From positions 62,001-126,000 of the forward strand of contig PNJK01000001.1 of the NCBI GenBank assembly GCA_013821825.1: a DNA stretch of 64,000 nucleotides. The letters run 5' to 3'. How positions within the stretch are numbered: the first letter of the stretch is position 1; every line of letters begins with the position of its first letter. This DNA comes from Rhodobacter sp. (GTDB lineage Bacteria > Pseudomonadota > Alphaproteobacteria > Rhodobacterales > Rhodobacteraceae). The notes under the pieces were generated by a model, which saw nothing but the letters and a program-made list of their open reading frames with translations, was not told where the DNA came from and made no database searches. A program made the translations under genes and the position numbers. Shown here in pieces: positions 8,008-16,774 of this stretch.

Positions 8008-8975
8008 TGGATTACAGCACGCTTCTGCAAATCCTGGACTCGACCCTGCGACTGGCGACTCCGCTCTTGCTGGCTTCCCTTTCCGGGCTTTTTTCGGAAC
8101 GCTCAGGCATCTTCGACATCGGGCTTGAAGGCAAGATGCTGGCCGCAGCGATGGCCTCGGGGGCGGTTGCGTTTCTTAGCGGGTCGGTCTGGCTGGGGTT
8201 GCTGGCCGGGATCGGCGCCTCGCTGGTCTTCGCAGCGATCCATGGGGTTGCTTCCATTACCTTCCGGGGCAACCAGCTGATTTCCGGTGTGGCGCTGAAT
8301 TTCCTCGCGGCGGGGATGACCGTTCTGGTGGCGCAGCGCCTCTTTAGCCAGGGCGGTCGGACGCCCCCGATCTCGGGCGAAGCGCGGTTCAACCCAGTCA
8401 CGCTGCCCTTCGCCGAGGCGCTGCGCGACGTGCCGATCCTTGGCCCGCTGTATTACGAGGTGATCTCGGGCCATTCGCTGCTGGTCTATGCCGCAATCGC
8501 GCTGGTGCCGCTGTCCTGGTGGGTGCTGAACCGCACCCGCTTTGGCCTGCGGCTGCGCGCGGTGGGGGAAAATCCGGCGGCAGTGGATACGGCCGGTGTC
8601 TCGGTCGTGGGCCTTCGTTTCGCGGCGGTGGCGATCACCGGCGTGCTGTGCGGGCTGGCCGGGGCCTATATGGCGACCGCACTGCAGGCGGGATTTGGCA
8701 AGGACATGACGGCAGGGCGCGGCTATATCGCGCTGGCTGCCCTGATCTTCGCCAAATGGCGGCCGGTGGCGGTCCTTTGGGCCTGCCTTCTCTTCGGCTT
8801 CTTCCAGGCGCTTGCTCTGCGCCCCGATGTGGTCGAGGCTGTCATCCAGGTCAAGGTGCCCGTCCCCTTCCTGGACGCGCTGCCATACCTGCTGACCGTC
8901 CTTGTTCTGGCAGGCTTCGTCGGCAAGGCGATCCCGCCCCGCGCCGGGGGTGAACCCTATGTGAAGGAACGCTAG
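8007..8975 (+). CDS. nucleoside ABC importer, permease 2
   Basis: 322 residues, the second BPD_transp_2 permease. Signatures include LFSERSGIFDIGLEGKMLAA, ITFRGNQLISGVALNFLAAG and RFGLRLRAVGENPAAVDTAG. It begins at the ATG in a TGATG overlap with permease 1 (a GTG three bases earlier is possible). Two different permeases with one duplicated ATPase is the standard composition of NupABC/RnsABCD-like nucleoside importers. Purine nucleoside phosphorylase follows 83 bases later. Confidence 0.92.
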   Translation: MDYSTLLQILDSTLRLATPLLLASLSGLFSERSGIFDIGLEGKMLAAAMASGAVAFLSGSVWLGLLAGIGASLVFAAIHGVASITFRGNQLISGVALNFLAAGMTVLVAQRLFSQGGRTPPISGEARFNPVTLPFAEALRDVPILGPLYYEVISGHSLLVYAAIALVPLSWWVLNRTRFGLRLRAVGENPAAVDTAGVSVVGLRFAAVAITGVLCGLAGAYMATALQAGFGKDMTAGRGYIALAALIFAKWRPVAVLWACLLFGFFQALALRPDVVEAVIQVKVPVPFLDALPYLLTVLVLAGFVGKAIPPRAGGEPYVKER

Positions 8976-9058
8976 GCCTTTCCATCTTTCGACAAATGCC
9001 CCATGGGTGGTGTGGGGCCGTGAGCCCCCGCTGCTTGGCCAGCCACACAGAGATCCCG

Positions 9059-9862
9059 ATGACCGATGCCGCAACCCTCGCCGCCTTGATCCGCGCCCGC
9101 GCTGGCGATGCGCCGGTGCGGCTTGGCCTTATCCTGGGCTCGGGCCTTGGCCATCTGGCACATGCGGTCGATGGCGAGGCAATTCCCTACCGCGACCTGC
9201 CTGGGTTTCCGCATGTGGGTGTCTCGGGCCACAACCCGCAGCTTTACATCGGTATGCTGGAGGGCATCCGCGTCGCGGTTTTCGGCGCCCGCGAACACTA
9301 TTACGAGAACGGCAATCCCCGGGCGATGCTGCTGCCTTTGCAGGTATTGCGCGAACTGGGGGCGAACGAGCTGATCCTGACCAATGCGGCGGGTTCGCTG
9401 CGGGCGGACATTGCGCCGGGCGATCTGATGCTGCTGTCGGATCACATCAACTACAACGGCCTGAACCCGCTGATCGGCGAAAAGACCGACGCGCGCTTTG
9501 TGCCGATGAGCGATGCGCATGACCCAGAGCTGCGGGCGGCGCTGCAGGCTGCTGCCGCTCGGGAAGGACTGCCTCTGCCGGAAGGCGTCTATTGCTGGTA
9601 TTCCGGCCCCTCCTTCGAGACGCCAGCGGAAATCCGCATGCTGAAGACCCTTGGCGGCGATGCGGTCGGCATGTCGACGGTGCCGGAAGTGATCCTGGCG
9701 CGGTTCCTGGGACTGAAGGTGGCCGCCATCTCGACCATCACCAACATGGCCGCCGGGATGAGCGACGAGAAGATCAGCCACGAGCATACCAAGGCGATGG
9801 CCCCGTTGGGTGCGGCAAAACTGGAACGCATCCTGAGGGAATTCCTGCGCAGCCTCCGATGA
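9059..9862 (+). CDS. punA: purine nucleoside phosphorylase (PNP-II, trimeric type)
   Basis: A 267-residue enzyme that splits purine nucleosides with phosphate into base and (deoxy)ribose 1-phosphate in the cytoplasm. Phosphate and nucleoside sites are visible: LGLILGSGLGHLA near the N-terminus, FGAREHYYENG (family RxHxYEG-like), LTNAAGSLR, GPSFETPAEIRMLKTLGGDAVGMSTVPE and TNMAAGMS. The start at ATG 9059 is preceded by the GAGATC region; the open frame extends to 8996 without homology. Its position right after a nucleoside importer makes a nucleoside salvage role very likely. Confidence 0.93.
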   Translation: MTDAATLAALIRARAGDAPVRLGLILGSGLGHLAHAVDGEAIPYRDLPGFPHVGVSGHNPQLYIGMLEGIRVAVFGAREHYYENGNPRAMLLPLQVLRELGANELILTNAAGSLRADIAPGDLMLLSDHINYNGLNPLIGEKTDARFVPMSDAHDPELRAALQAAAAREGLPLPEGVYCWYSGPSFETPAEIRMLKTLGGDAVGMSTVPEVILARFLGLKVAAISTITNMAAGMSDEKISHEHTKAMAPLGAAKLERILREFLRSLR

Positions 9863-9946
9863 GGCACATCGCCGTTTGACTTCACCGTCAAAGGCGCGCA
9901 AGCCTTTGATGATCCCGCCGCTTTCGCCCCCGATTGGGCCGCTTCG

Positions 9947-10867
9947 ATGCAGCTTTATCTCCCCATCGCCGAGGTTTCGGTCAATGCCTTCCTCATTCTG
10001 GGGCTGGGCGGAATCGTCGGATTTCTTTCGGGCATGTTCGGGGTGGGCGGCGGATTCCTGATCACGCCGCTGCTGTTTTTTATCGGCGTGCCGCCACCCG
10101 TGGCCGTGGCCACCGGGGCCAATCAGGTGGTGGCGTCTTCGATCTCGGGCGTGCTGGCGCAGCTGAGGCGAAAGGGCGTGGACTTCCACATGGGTGGTGT
10201 TCTGCTTGCCGGGGGCATCGTCGGGTCGGCGATCGGGGTCTGGGTGTTCCGCCTGATGACGGCTGCGGGTCAGATCGATCTTTTCGTCCAGTTGTCCTAC
10301 GTGCTGTTTCTGGGTCTGATTGGCGCGATGATGCTGCAGGAAAGCCTGCGCAGCATCTTGCGCGCCCGCAAGCCCGGCGCGCCGATCCGGCGCAGCCATG
10401 TGCATTCCTGGGTTCACGGGCTGCCGCTGAAGATGAAATTCCGCGCCAGCGGGCTTTACATCAGCGTGATCCCGCCGCTGATCGTGGGCGCGCTGGTCGG
10501 CTTTCTGGCGGCGATCATGGGCGTGGGTGGCGGGTTCATCATGGTGCCCGCGATGATCTATCTCTTGGGCATGCCGACCAAGGTCGTGATCGGCACCTCG
10601 CTGTTCCAGATCATCTTCGTAACCGCCTTCACCACCGTCATGCATGCCGTGACCAGCCAGACCGTCGACATGCTGCTTGCCCTGATCCTGATCCTTGGCG
10701 GGGTCGTCGGCGCGCAGATCGGCACCCGTGTCGGTGTGCGCCTCAAGGCGGAACAGCTGCGCATTCTTCTGTCGCTTCTGGTGCTGGCCGTGGCTGTCCG
10801 CATCGCGGTGGACCTGCTGCTGCAGCCGGGCGAGCTTTATTCGGTTGCGCCTGGGGTTCTGCCATGA
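9947..10867 (+). CDS. TauE/SafE-family anion exporter
   Basis: A 306-residue membrane protein with two homologous halves, each carrying the family glycine motif: GFLSGMFGVGGGFLITPLLF (half 1, about residue 25) and GFLAAIMGVGGGFIMVPAMI (half 2, about residue 185). TauE/SafE proteins move sulfite, sulfoacetate and other small organosulfur or organic anions across the inner membrane. A cytosolic loop with several Arg and His residues joins the halves. Its stop overlaps the start of the TIGR02186 gene (ATGA), so the two proteins are co-translated and probably cooperate. Confidence 0.88.
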   Translation: MQLYLPIAEVSVNAFLILGLGGIVGFLSGMFGVGGGFLITPLLFFIGVPPPVAVATGANQVVASSISGVLAQLRRKGVDFHMGGVLLAGGIVGSAIGVWVFRLMTAAGQIDLFVQLSYVLFLGLIGAMMLQESLRSILRARKPGAPIRRSHVHSWVHGLPLKMKFRASGLYISVIPPLIVGALVGFLAAIMGVGGGFIMVPAMIYLLGMPTKVVIGTSLFQIIFVTAFTTVMHAVTSQTVDMLLALILILGGVVGAQIGTRVGVRLKAEQLRILLSLLVLAVAVRIAVDLLLQPGELYSVAPGVLP

Positions 10868-11622
10868 TCCGCGCGCTGGTGCTCTTGATTGCGCTGGCCT
10901 CGCCGGCGCTGGCGCAAGAGACCATCGTTTCGGGGCTCAGCCAGAACCGGGTGTCGATCACCGCCGATTTCGACGGGTCCGAGATTCTGATCTACGGCGC
11001 CGTCAAGCGTGACGCCCCTGCCCCGGACGGCAAACCGCTGGAGGTAATCATCACCGTCGAAGGGCCGTCGACGCCGGTCACCGTCCGACGCAAAGCGCGG
11101 GTGGCGGGTATCTGGGTGAACAACGCCGAAGTGCGCGTCGACAGCGCCCCAAGCTTCTATGCCGTGGCGACGACCGGACCGCTGCGGCACATCCTGTCGG
11201 AGACTGAAAACCTCCGCCACGCCATCACGATTGAACGACTGATCCGAGCCGTCGGGATCAGCGCCGAAGCCGAGCAATCAGGCGAATTCATTCCGGCGCT
11301 GCTGCGGGTGCGGACCAACGAAGACCGCTACCGGGTACTGGAAGGCAAGGTGGAATTGACAGAGGATACCCTGTTCCGGGCGGATGTCGTGCTGCCGGCG
11401 AACCTGACCGAAGGCGAATACAAGGTGCGGCTGTTCCTGCTGCGCGACAAACGGGTCGTGGCGAAACAGGAACGGCTGATAGGTGTGCGCAAGGAGGGGC
11501 TGGAGCGGTTCATCTTCAACCTCGCACAGGAACGGCCGCTGATTTACGGGCTGATCTCGCTGGCGCTGGCGGCACTGGCAGGTTGGGGTGCTTCGGCCGC
11601 GTTCCGGCTGATCCGGGCCTGA
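10864..11622 (+). CDS. TIGR02186 family membrane-anchored periplasmic protein
   Basis: 252 residues: a signal peptide (MIRALVLLIALASPALAQE), a beta-rich periplasmic body (SQNRVSITADFDGSEILIYG is the family hallmark) and one C-terminal membrane helix (LIYGLISLALAALAGWGASA) with a short RLIRA tail. TIGR02186 is an uncharacterised alphaproteobacterial family that recurs beside TauE/SafE exporters, as here with a 4-bp overlap. A role as periplasmic partner of the exporter is inference. The frame is open back to 9934, but that part runs inside the TauE gene in another frame. Confidence 0.85.
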   Translation: MIRALVLLIALASPALAQETIVSGLSQNRVSITADFDGSEILIYGAVKRDAPAPDGKPLEVIITVEGPSTPVTVRRKARVAGIWVNNAEVRVDSAPSFYAVATTGPLRHILSETENLRHAITIERLIRAVGISAEAEQSGEFIPALLRVRTNEDRYRVLEGKVELTEDTLFRADVVLPANLTEGEYKVRLFLLRDKRVVAKQERLIGVRKEGLERFIFNLAQERPLIYGLISLALAALAGWGASAAFRLIRA

Positions 11623-11678
11623 CCGGACCGCCCCGCATTTCCCGATGGGAGGGATGAGCGGCCCGGAAAGCCCCGCGA

Positions 11679-11936
11679 TCAACCCTTCTTCTTCGACAGC
11701 GCCGCTTCCAGTGCCACGATCCGCGCCTCAAGCGCCGCATTCTCCTCGCGGGCTTTTTGCGCCATGGCGCGGGCGGCGTCGAACTCCTCGCGCGTCACCA
11801 AGTCGCGGTCGGCCATCCAGCGGTCGACCATGCTGCGGAATGCGGTCTCGGCCTCGGTCTTGGCGCCTTGTGCCACACCCATCGCATTGGTCATGAGCTG
11901 GCTCATGTCATCAAGGAACTTGTTGCGGGTCTGCAT
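11679..11936 (-). CDS. ubiK: ubiquinone biosynthesis accessory factor UbiK (YqiC family)
   Basis: 85 residues and highly helical. The protein begins [20 protein letters not shown], the family's amphipathic lipid-binding helix, and ends with a coiled coil ([20 protein letters not shown]) and a basic tail. UbiK-type proteins trimerise and assist UbiJ/Ubi enzymes in coenzyme Q synthesis; older names are BMFP or DUF526. The start is set at ATG 11936 (CAT on the + strand), in line with the conserved helix, not at the ATG 42 bases further upstream. It is divergent from lgt. Confidence 0.85.
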   Translation of the reverse strand: MQTRNKFLDDMSQLMTNAMGVAQGAKTEAETAFRSMVDRWMADRDLVTREEFDAARAMAQKAREENAALEARIVALEAALSKKKG

Positions 11937-12074
11937 TGGCCTCTCCTTCGCGGGTCTTCGCCATATATGGCGTGCCACGGTCCTGACACAAGCTTGTCAG
12001 AAGGCGACCGATCACCGCCGGTTGACTTTGCCTGTGCGCCCCGCGACAAGGACGCTGAACCTCAGGAAACGCAC

Positions 12075-12944
12075 ATGATCCCCTTTCCCGACCTGTCCCC
12101 GACGCTGTTCGAATTAGATATCTTCGGATTCACCTTGGCGCTGCGCTGGTATTCGCTGGCCTATATCGCCGGCATCCTGTTCGGCTGGTGGATGATCTTG
12201 CGGGCGATCCGCACGCCCCGCCTCTGGACGGGGGACCCGCCGCTTACCGCCGAGCAGGTCGAACGTTTCCTGACTTGGGCCGTTGTGGGCATCATAGTGG
12301 GCGGACGGCTTGGCTATGTCATCTTCTACGACCCCGCGAGCTATATTGCCAACCCCATTGAGATCCTCTTCGTCTGGGAGGGCGGCATGTCGTTCCACGG
12401 CGGCTTTTCCGGGGTCCTGATCGCCGGCATCTGGTTCTGCCGCCGCGAGCGTATTCCAATGCTGTCGATGGGCGACCTGCTGGCCGTTGCCGTGCCGATG
12501 GGTCTGCTGTTGGGGCGGTCAGCGAATTTCGTCAACGCCGAGCTTTGGGGGCGGCCAACCACGCTGCCCTGGGGCGTGATCTTCCCCGGCGAGGCCGCGC
12601 AGGCCTGCGAAGGGGTCGTCGGCCTGTGCGCGCGGCATCCAAGCCAGCTCTATCAGGCAGCCCTTGAGGGGTTGCTTCTGGGGGTGGTGCTGGCGTGGCT
12701 GGCCTTTCGGCGCGAGTGGTTCAAGCGCCCAGGCGCACTGATGGGGGTGTTCCTGGTGGGCTACGGGGTGGTGCGGTTCCTGGTGGAGTTCGTTCGCCAG
12801 CCCGACGCGCAGTTCGTCAGCGCCGGCAACCCGATCGGTTGGGTGATCCAATTTGGCCAATATGGCCTGACCATGGGCCAGACCCTGTCGCTGCCGATGA
12901 TCGCGGCAGGCCTGTGGTTCGTCCTTCGCGCAAGGCCTGAATGA
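12075..12944 (+). CDS. lgt: prolipoprotein diacylglyceryl transferase
   Basis: A 289-residue inner-membrane enzyme that moves diacylglycerol from phosphatidylglycerol onto the lipobox Cys of prolipoproteins. Conserved blocks are intact: [38 protein letters not shown] (with the essential His), [13 protein letters not shown] and [13 protein letters not shown]. Seven membrane helices are expected. The next gene starts within its stop (ATGA). The frame stays open to 11757, but the family start is at 12075. Confidence 0.95.
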   Translation: MIPFPDLSPTLFELDIFGFTLALRWYSLAYIAGILFGWWMILRAIRTPRLWTGDPPLTAEQVERFLTWAVVGIIVGGRLGYVIFYDPASYIANPIEILFVWEGGMSFHGGFSGVLIAGIWFCRRERIPMLSMGDLLAVAVPMGLLLGRSANFVNAELWGRPTTLPWGVIFPGEAAQACEGVVGLCARHPSQLYQAALEGLLLGVVLAWLAFRREWFKRPGALMGVFLVGYGVVRFLVEFVRQPDAQFVSAGNPIGWVIQFGQYGLTMGQTLSLPMIAAGLWFVLRARPE

Positions 12945-13999
12945 CGCCGCTTGGCCAACTGCTGATCGAGCGCATCCGCGAGGGCGGGCCGATCAGCGTG
13001 GCCGACTACATGGCCGAATGCCTGTTGAACCCGGTGCATGGCTACTACACGACCCGTGATCCTTTCGGTGTGGCGGGCGACTTTACCACCGCGCCGGAAA
13101 TCAGCCAGATGTTCGGCGAGCTCGTCGGTCTTGCCCTGGCGCAGGCCTGGATTGATCAGGAGACCCCCGCGCCCTTTGTGCTGGCCGAGCTTGGGCCGGG
13201 CCGTGGCACGCTGATGGCCGACATGCTGCGGGCGACCCAGGGCGTGCCGGGTTTCCACGCGGTCGCAAAGGTTGTTCTGGTCGAAGCCTCCCCGGCTTTG
13301 CGAAGGGTGCAGCAGGCGAGGCTTGCACGATTCGAGACGAATGTTGTCTGGGTCGATACTGTCGAGGATTTGCCGGATACCCCGCTGTTCTTGATTGCCA
13401 ACGAATTCCTCGACGCTTTGCCGATCCGCCAGTTCCAGCTTGGGGCGGAAGGCTGGCGTGAACGTCTGGTAGGCCTTGCCGAGGGCAAGTTGGCGTTTGG
13501 CCTGTCCGACACTCTGGCGCAGGTGCCGGACACCCCGTCCTTCACTGGGGCCCCAGAGGGTGCGGTAGTTGAGCATTGCGCCGCCGCGCGGTTCACGGTT
13601 TCCGCCGTGGCAGCACGGATTGCCCGTCACGGGGGTCTTGGCCTGCTGATCGATTACGGTGGATGGCGGTCACTTGGCGATACGCTGCAAGCTTTGCGCC
13701 GACACACCTTCGACGATCCACTTGCCCATCCGGGCGAGGCCGACCTGACCGCACATGTCGAATTCGAGGCTCTGACCGGGTTCATTCCCCATTTCTACAC
13801 CACGCAAGGCGAGTTTCTACATCGCCTCGGCATCGCGGCTCGCGCCGAAAGGCTGGCCCGAAACCTGACTGGAGCCGCGCTTGAAAGCCACCTTGCTGCG
13901 TTTCGCCGCTTGACCCACCCCGAAGAAATGGGTTCGCTGTTCAGAGTGCTGGCGCTGACCCGCGCCGCAGCACCCCCGCCGCCAGGATTTGATCCCTGA
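12941..13999 (+). CDS. SAM-dependent methyltransferase, MidA/NDUFAF7 family
   Basis: 352 residues. The family start is seen as [19 protein letters not shown] followed by [15 protein letters not shown]. The SAM-binding loop is [18 protein letters not shown], and [15 protein letters not shown] is the second family block. The mitochondrial homologue dimethylates an Arg of complex I subunit NDUFS2 and is needed for complex I assembly; the bacterial role is not established. It is coupled by ATGA to lgt and by TGATG to pgeF, forming a tight three-gene unit. Confidence 0.87.
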   Translation: MTPLGQLLIERIREGGPISVADYMAECLLNPVHGYYTTRDPFGVAGDFTTAPEISQMFGELVGLALAQAWIDQETPAPFVLAELGPGRGTLMADMLRATQGVPGFHAVAKVVLVEASPALRRVQQARLARFETNVVWVDTVEDLPDTPLFLIANEFLDALPIRQFQLGAEGWRERLVGLAEGKLAFGLSDTLAQVPDTPSFTGAPEGAVVEHCAAARFTVSAVAARIARHGGLGLLIDYGGWRSLGDTLQALRRHTFDDPLAHPGEADLTAHVEFEALTGFIPHFYTTQGEFLHRLGIAARAERLARNLTGAALESHLAAFRRLTHPEEMGSLFRVLALTRAAAPPPPGFDP

Positions 14000-14757
14000 T
14001 GCCCACGACGTTGGAAATCATCATGTCTGACGCCCTCACCTGCCGACACGGGTTCTTTACCCGCAAGGGCGGGGCCTCGTCCGGCATTTTCAGCGGGCTG
14101 AACTGCGGCACCGGTTCCACCGATCAGGCTGAGATCGTGGCGATCAACCGCACAAGGGTGGCCGAGGCGATGGGTGTAAAGCCCGACGCGCTGGTCACGG
14201 TTCACCAGGTGCATTCCGCCAAGGCGGTTCCGGTGACCGGCCCGTTGTCCCACCGGCCGGATGCGGATGCGCTTGTGACGGCCACGCCGGGTGTCCTGCT
14301 TGCCGTGCTGACCGCCGATTGCCAGCCGGTACTGTTTCACGATCCGGAAGCTGGCGTGATCGGCGCGGCGCACGCGGGCTGGCGCGGCGCGGTGGACGGG
14401 GTGCTCGAGGCGACGCTGGATGCGATGGAGGCGCTGGGCGCCCGCCGCCACGATATCAGCGCCGTGATCGGCCCTACGATCAGCCAGGCCGCTTATGAGG
14501 TTGGTCCGGAATTCCTTTACCGTTTCCGCGATGAAGATCCGGAATGCGAGCGATTCTTTGCTAACGGCAAGGGCGACAGGATGCATTTCGACCTGCCCGG
14601 CTATGGCCTCTATCGCCTTCGCGCTGCCGGGGTTGGCCATGCCGAATGGACCGGTCATTGCACCTATCGCGACGCGGCCCGATTCTACTCCTACCGGCGC
14701 ACAACGCATGCGGGTGAAGTCGATTATGGGCGGCTCATCTCGACAATACGGCTTTAA
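13999..14757 (+). CDS. pgeF: peptidoglycan editing factor PgeF (DUF152, YfiH)
   Basis: A 252-residue member of the multicopper-like/laccase-domain purine-nucleoside-acting family, which in E. coli removes mis-incorporated residues from peptidoglycan precursors (UDP-MurNAc-L-Ser). Metal-site blocks are present: VTVHQVHSAKA, VLTADCQPVLFHD and GAAHAGWRGAVDGVL, with CTYRDAARFYSYRR near the end. It starts at an ATG overlapping the midA stop; an internal ATG nine codons in (MSDALTCRHGF) is a possible alternative start. Confidence 0.9.
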   Translation: MPTTLEIIMSDALTCRHGFFTRKGGASSGIFSGLNCGTGSTDQAEIVAINRTRVAEAMGVKPDALVTVHQVHSAKAVPVTGPLSHRPDADALVTATPGVLLAVLTADCQPVLFHDPEAGVIGAAHAGWRGAVDGVLEATLDAMEALGARRHDISAVIGPTISQAAYEVGPEFLYRFRDEDPECERFFANGKGDRMHFDLPGYGLYRLRAAGVGHAEWTGHCTYRDAARFYSYRRTTHAGEVDYGRLISTIRL

Positions 14758-14871
14758 TGCGGCTCAATTGGGCATGAAAATGCACAGATTATAGCACGAC
14801 TTTTCCCCACCACCGCCGCATTCGGCCTGCAACCTTGGGTATAGGGGAACCTTTGCCATCAGGGAAAAGCC

Positions 14872-15069
14872 ATGATCATCGAGATGAGAACCAAGCGCCG
14901 CTGGATCGTTTCTGTGCTGGAAGCCGTTGCAGAATCTGCTGATGCACGGGTTACCGTCCGCGCAACCGTTCGGCAGGGCTCCGGTCGCAGCAACATGAAT
15001 GCCGGTCAGAAGGGCTTCGCCATGCGCCTGAAGGCCGCGACCCGCCCGTTGGCCGACGCCGCCCGCTGA
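14872..15069 (+). CDS. small basic protein of unknown function (65 residues)
   Basis: A short, strongly basic product beginning MIIEMRTKRRWIVSVLEA and rich in Arg, Lys and Ala. GGGAAAAG stands 4 bases before the ATG. The start resembles small Rhodobacteraceae proteins of the MITxMRTKRxW type that I have seen annotated as hypothetical; this is from memory and unchecked. It has its own 114-base upstream region after pgeF and converges with the Lrp regulator gene. Function unknown. Confidence 0.55.
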   Translation: MIIEMRTKRRWIVSVLEAVAESADARVTVRATVRQGSGRSNMNAGQKGFAMRLKAATRPLADAAR

Positions 15070-15081
15070 GACTATTGCGGC

Positions 15082-15582
15082 TCAGGCGTTCCTTGCCAGC
15101 CGTGCTTCCAGAACGTCGAAGGGCAGGCCGGGTTCATCCTTGGCACAGCGGATGACAAGGCTGGTCTTCACGTTCGCCACATGATCAGCCTTGAGCAGTT
15201 GCTCGGTCAGAAAGCTTTGAAAGCTGGACAGGTCAGGCGCCACGCATTTCAGGATAAAGTCGATCTCGCCGTTGAGCATGTGACACTCGCGCACCAGCGG
15301 CCAGGCGCGGCAAAGCGCCTCGAAGGTGGAAAGATCCGCCTCGGCCTGCGAATTCAGTCGCACCATGGCGAATACCTGCACTTCAAAGCCCAGTTCGCGA
15401 GCATCGATTTCGGCGTGATAGCCGCGGATGAAACCCGCCTCTTCCAGCCCGCGCACGCGGCGCAGGCAGGGCGGCGCGGAAATGCCCACGCGGCTGGCCA
15501 ATTCAACATTGGTCATGCGGCCGTCAGCCTGCAGTTCGGCCAGGATCTGCCGGTCGATGGGGTCGAGTTTGTGTCCGGCCAT
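15082..15582 (-). CDS. Lrp/AsnC family transcriptional regulator
   Basis: 166 residues. The N-terminal winged helix-turn-helix is clear: [20 protein letters not shown] then [20 protein letters not shown]. An AsnC-type ligand-binding/oligomerisation domain follows ([20 protein letters not shown]). Such regulators respond to amino acids and often control neighbouring or their own gene. It is divergent from trxB with 178 bases between the starts, a stretch that includes an A/T-rich part (around 15629-15660) suited to Lrp binding. The effector is unknown. Confidence 0.9.
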   Translation of the reverse strand: MAGHKLDPIDRQILAELQADGRMTNVELASRVGISAPPCLRRVRGLEEAGFIRGYHAEIDARELGFEVQVFAMVRLNSQAEADLSTFEALCRAWPLVRECHMLNGEIDFILKCVAPDLSSFQSFLTEQLLKADHVANVKTSLVIRCAKDEPGLPFDVLEARLARNA

Positions 15583-15690
15583 TCCTGCCTCCGTTGCCTG
15601 CCTTACTTACGTTGCGGGCAGCAAGTGCGCAATAATATTTCAACGCTACGCAAGAAAACGTATGGCGGCGTGCCATGACGCGGCTGCATG

Positions 15691-15709
15691 GCCCCCATGC
15701 GGGGGCTTT
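15691..15709 (+). promoter_or_regulatory. hairpin in the trxB leader
   Basis: GCCCCC and GGGGGC form a 6-bp all-GC stem with loop ATGC, followed by TTT, 52 bases before the trxB start. It could be a weak attenuator or simply leader structure. Only the inverted repeat is directly seen. Confidence 0.3.
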
Positions 15710-15760
15710 CCGCCCCGGTCATGCGTGGCTATATCGGGGACCGAAGCAAAGGGGACTATC

Positions 15761-16699
15761 ATGGCTGAAACGCGGCACACACGGGTTCTGATCATCGGCT
15801 CGGGTCCTGCGGGCTATACCGCCGCAGTCTACTCCGCCCGTGCGATGCTCGACCCGATCCTGATCCAGGGTCTTCAACCCGGCGGCCAGTTGACCATCAC
15901 GACCGAGGTGGAAAACTGGCCAGGTGACAGCCATGTGCAAGGCCCCGACCTTATGGTGCGGATGGAAGAACACGCCCGCGCCATGGGGGCGGAGATCATC
16001 CAGGACTACATCACCGGGCTGGACCTCTCTGCCCGCCCTTTCACCGCGACGGCCGACAGTGGCACCACCTACACGGCGGATGCGGTGATTCTGGCCACCG
16101 GCGCGCAGGCGAAATGGTTGGGCCTGCCAAGCGAGGAAAAGTTCAAGGGCTTCGGCGTGTCCGCCTGCGCCACTTGTGACGGCTTCTTCTATCGCGGCAA
16201 GGAAGTGGTCGTCATCGGCGGCGGCAATACGGCGGTCGAAGAGGCGCTGTTCCTGACCAACTTCGCAACGAAAGTCACCCTGATTCACCGCCGCGACTTC
16301 TTGCGCGCCGAAAAGATCCTGCAGGACCGCCTGTTCAAGAACGCCAAGATCGAGGTGGTCTGGAACCACGAGGTGACCGAAGTTCTGGGCGACGAATCCC
16401 CGCTTGGTGTCACCGCCGTCCGCGCCCGCGACGTGCAGACGGGCAAGACGACGGATATCCCCTGCGCCGGGTTCTTCGTGGCCATCGGCCATGCCCCGGC
16501 GTCCGAATTGGTCAAGGACCAGCTGCCGCTGCACAACGGGGGATATGTGGTTGTTGAACCGGGCACGACCCGCACCGCGATTCCGGGCGTCTTTGCCGCC
16601 GGGGACCTGACCGACCATGTCTACCGTCAGGCCGTGACCAGCGCCGGGATGGGATGCATGGCCGCGCTGGATGCCGAAGAGTTTCTGGCCGGGCACTGA
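15761..16699 (+). CDS. trxB: thioredoxin-disulfide reductase
   Basis: A 312-residue flavoenzyme that reduces thioredoxin with NADPH. FAD site: [18 protein letters not shown]. Redox pair: [11 protein letters not shown] (CxxC). NADPH site: [20 protein letters not shown]-terminal FAD motif: [20 protein letters not shown]. Length is normal. The ATG at 15761 with GGGG a few bases upstream is the family start; the longer open frame back to 15428 runs through the divergent regulator gene. Confidence 0.95.
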   Translation: MAETRHTRVLIIGSGPAGYTAAVYSARAMLDPILIQGLQPGGQLTITTEVENWPGDSHVQGPDLMVRMEEHARAMGAEIIQDYITGLDLSARPFTATADSGTTYTADAVILATGAQAKWLGLPSEEKFKGFGVSACATCDGFFYRGKEVVVIGGGNTAVEEALFLTNFATKVTLIHRRDFLRAEKILQDRLFKNAKIEVVWNHEVTEVLGDESPLGVTAVRARDVQTGKTTDIPCAGFFVAIGHAPASELVKDQLPLHNGGYVVVEPGTTRTAIPGVFAAGDLTDHVYRQAVTSAGMGCMAALDAEEFLAGH

Positions 16700-16774
16700 A
16701 CAGCGAGCCGATTGCCGCCCGCGATCGAAGCGGAGCCGATGAAGGCCCCGGTCCGCAACCGGCCCTTTGCAGGG

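Noticed and set aside
8972-10645. Long antisense frame opposite the phosphorylase and TauE genes
   Set aside because: Composition of a shadow frame, crosses two genes with clear families, no ribosome site.
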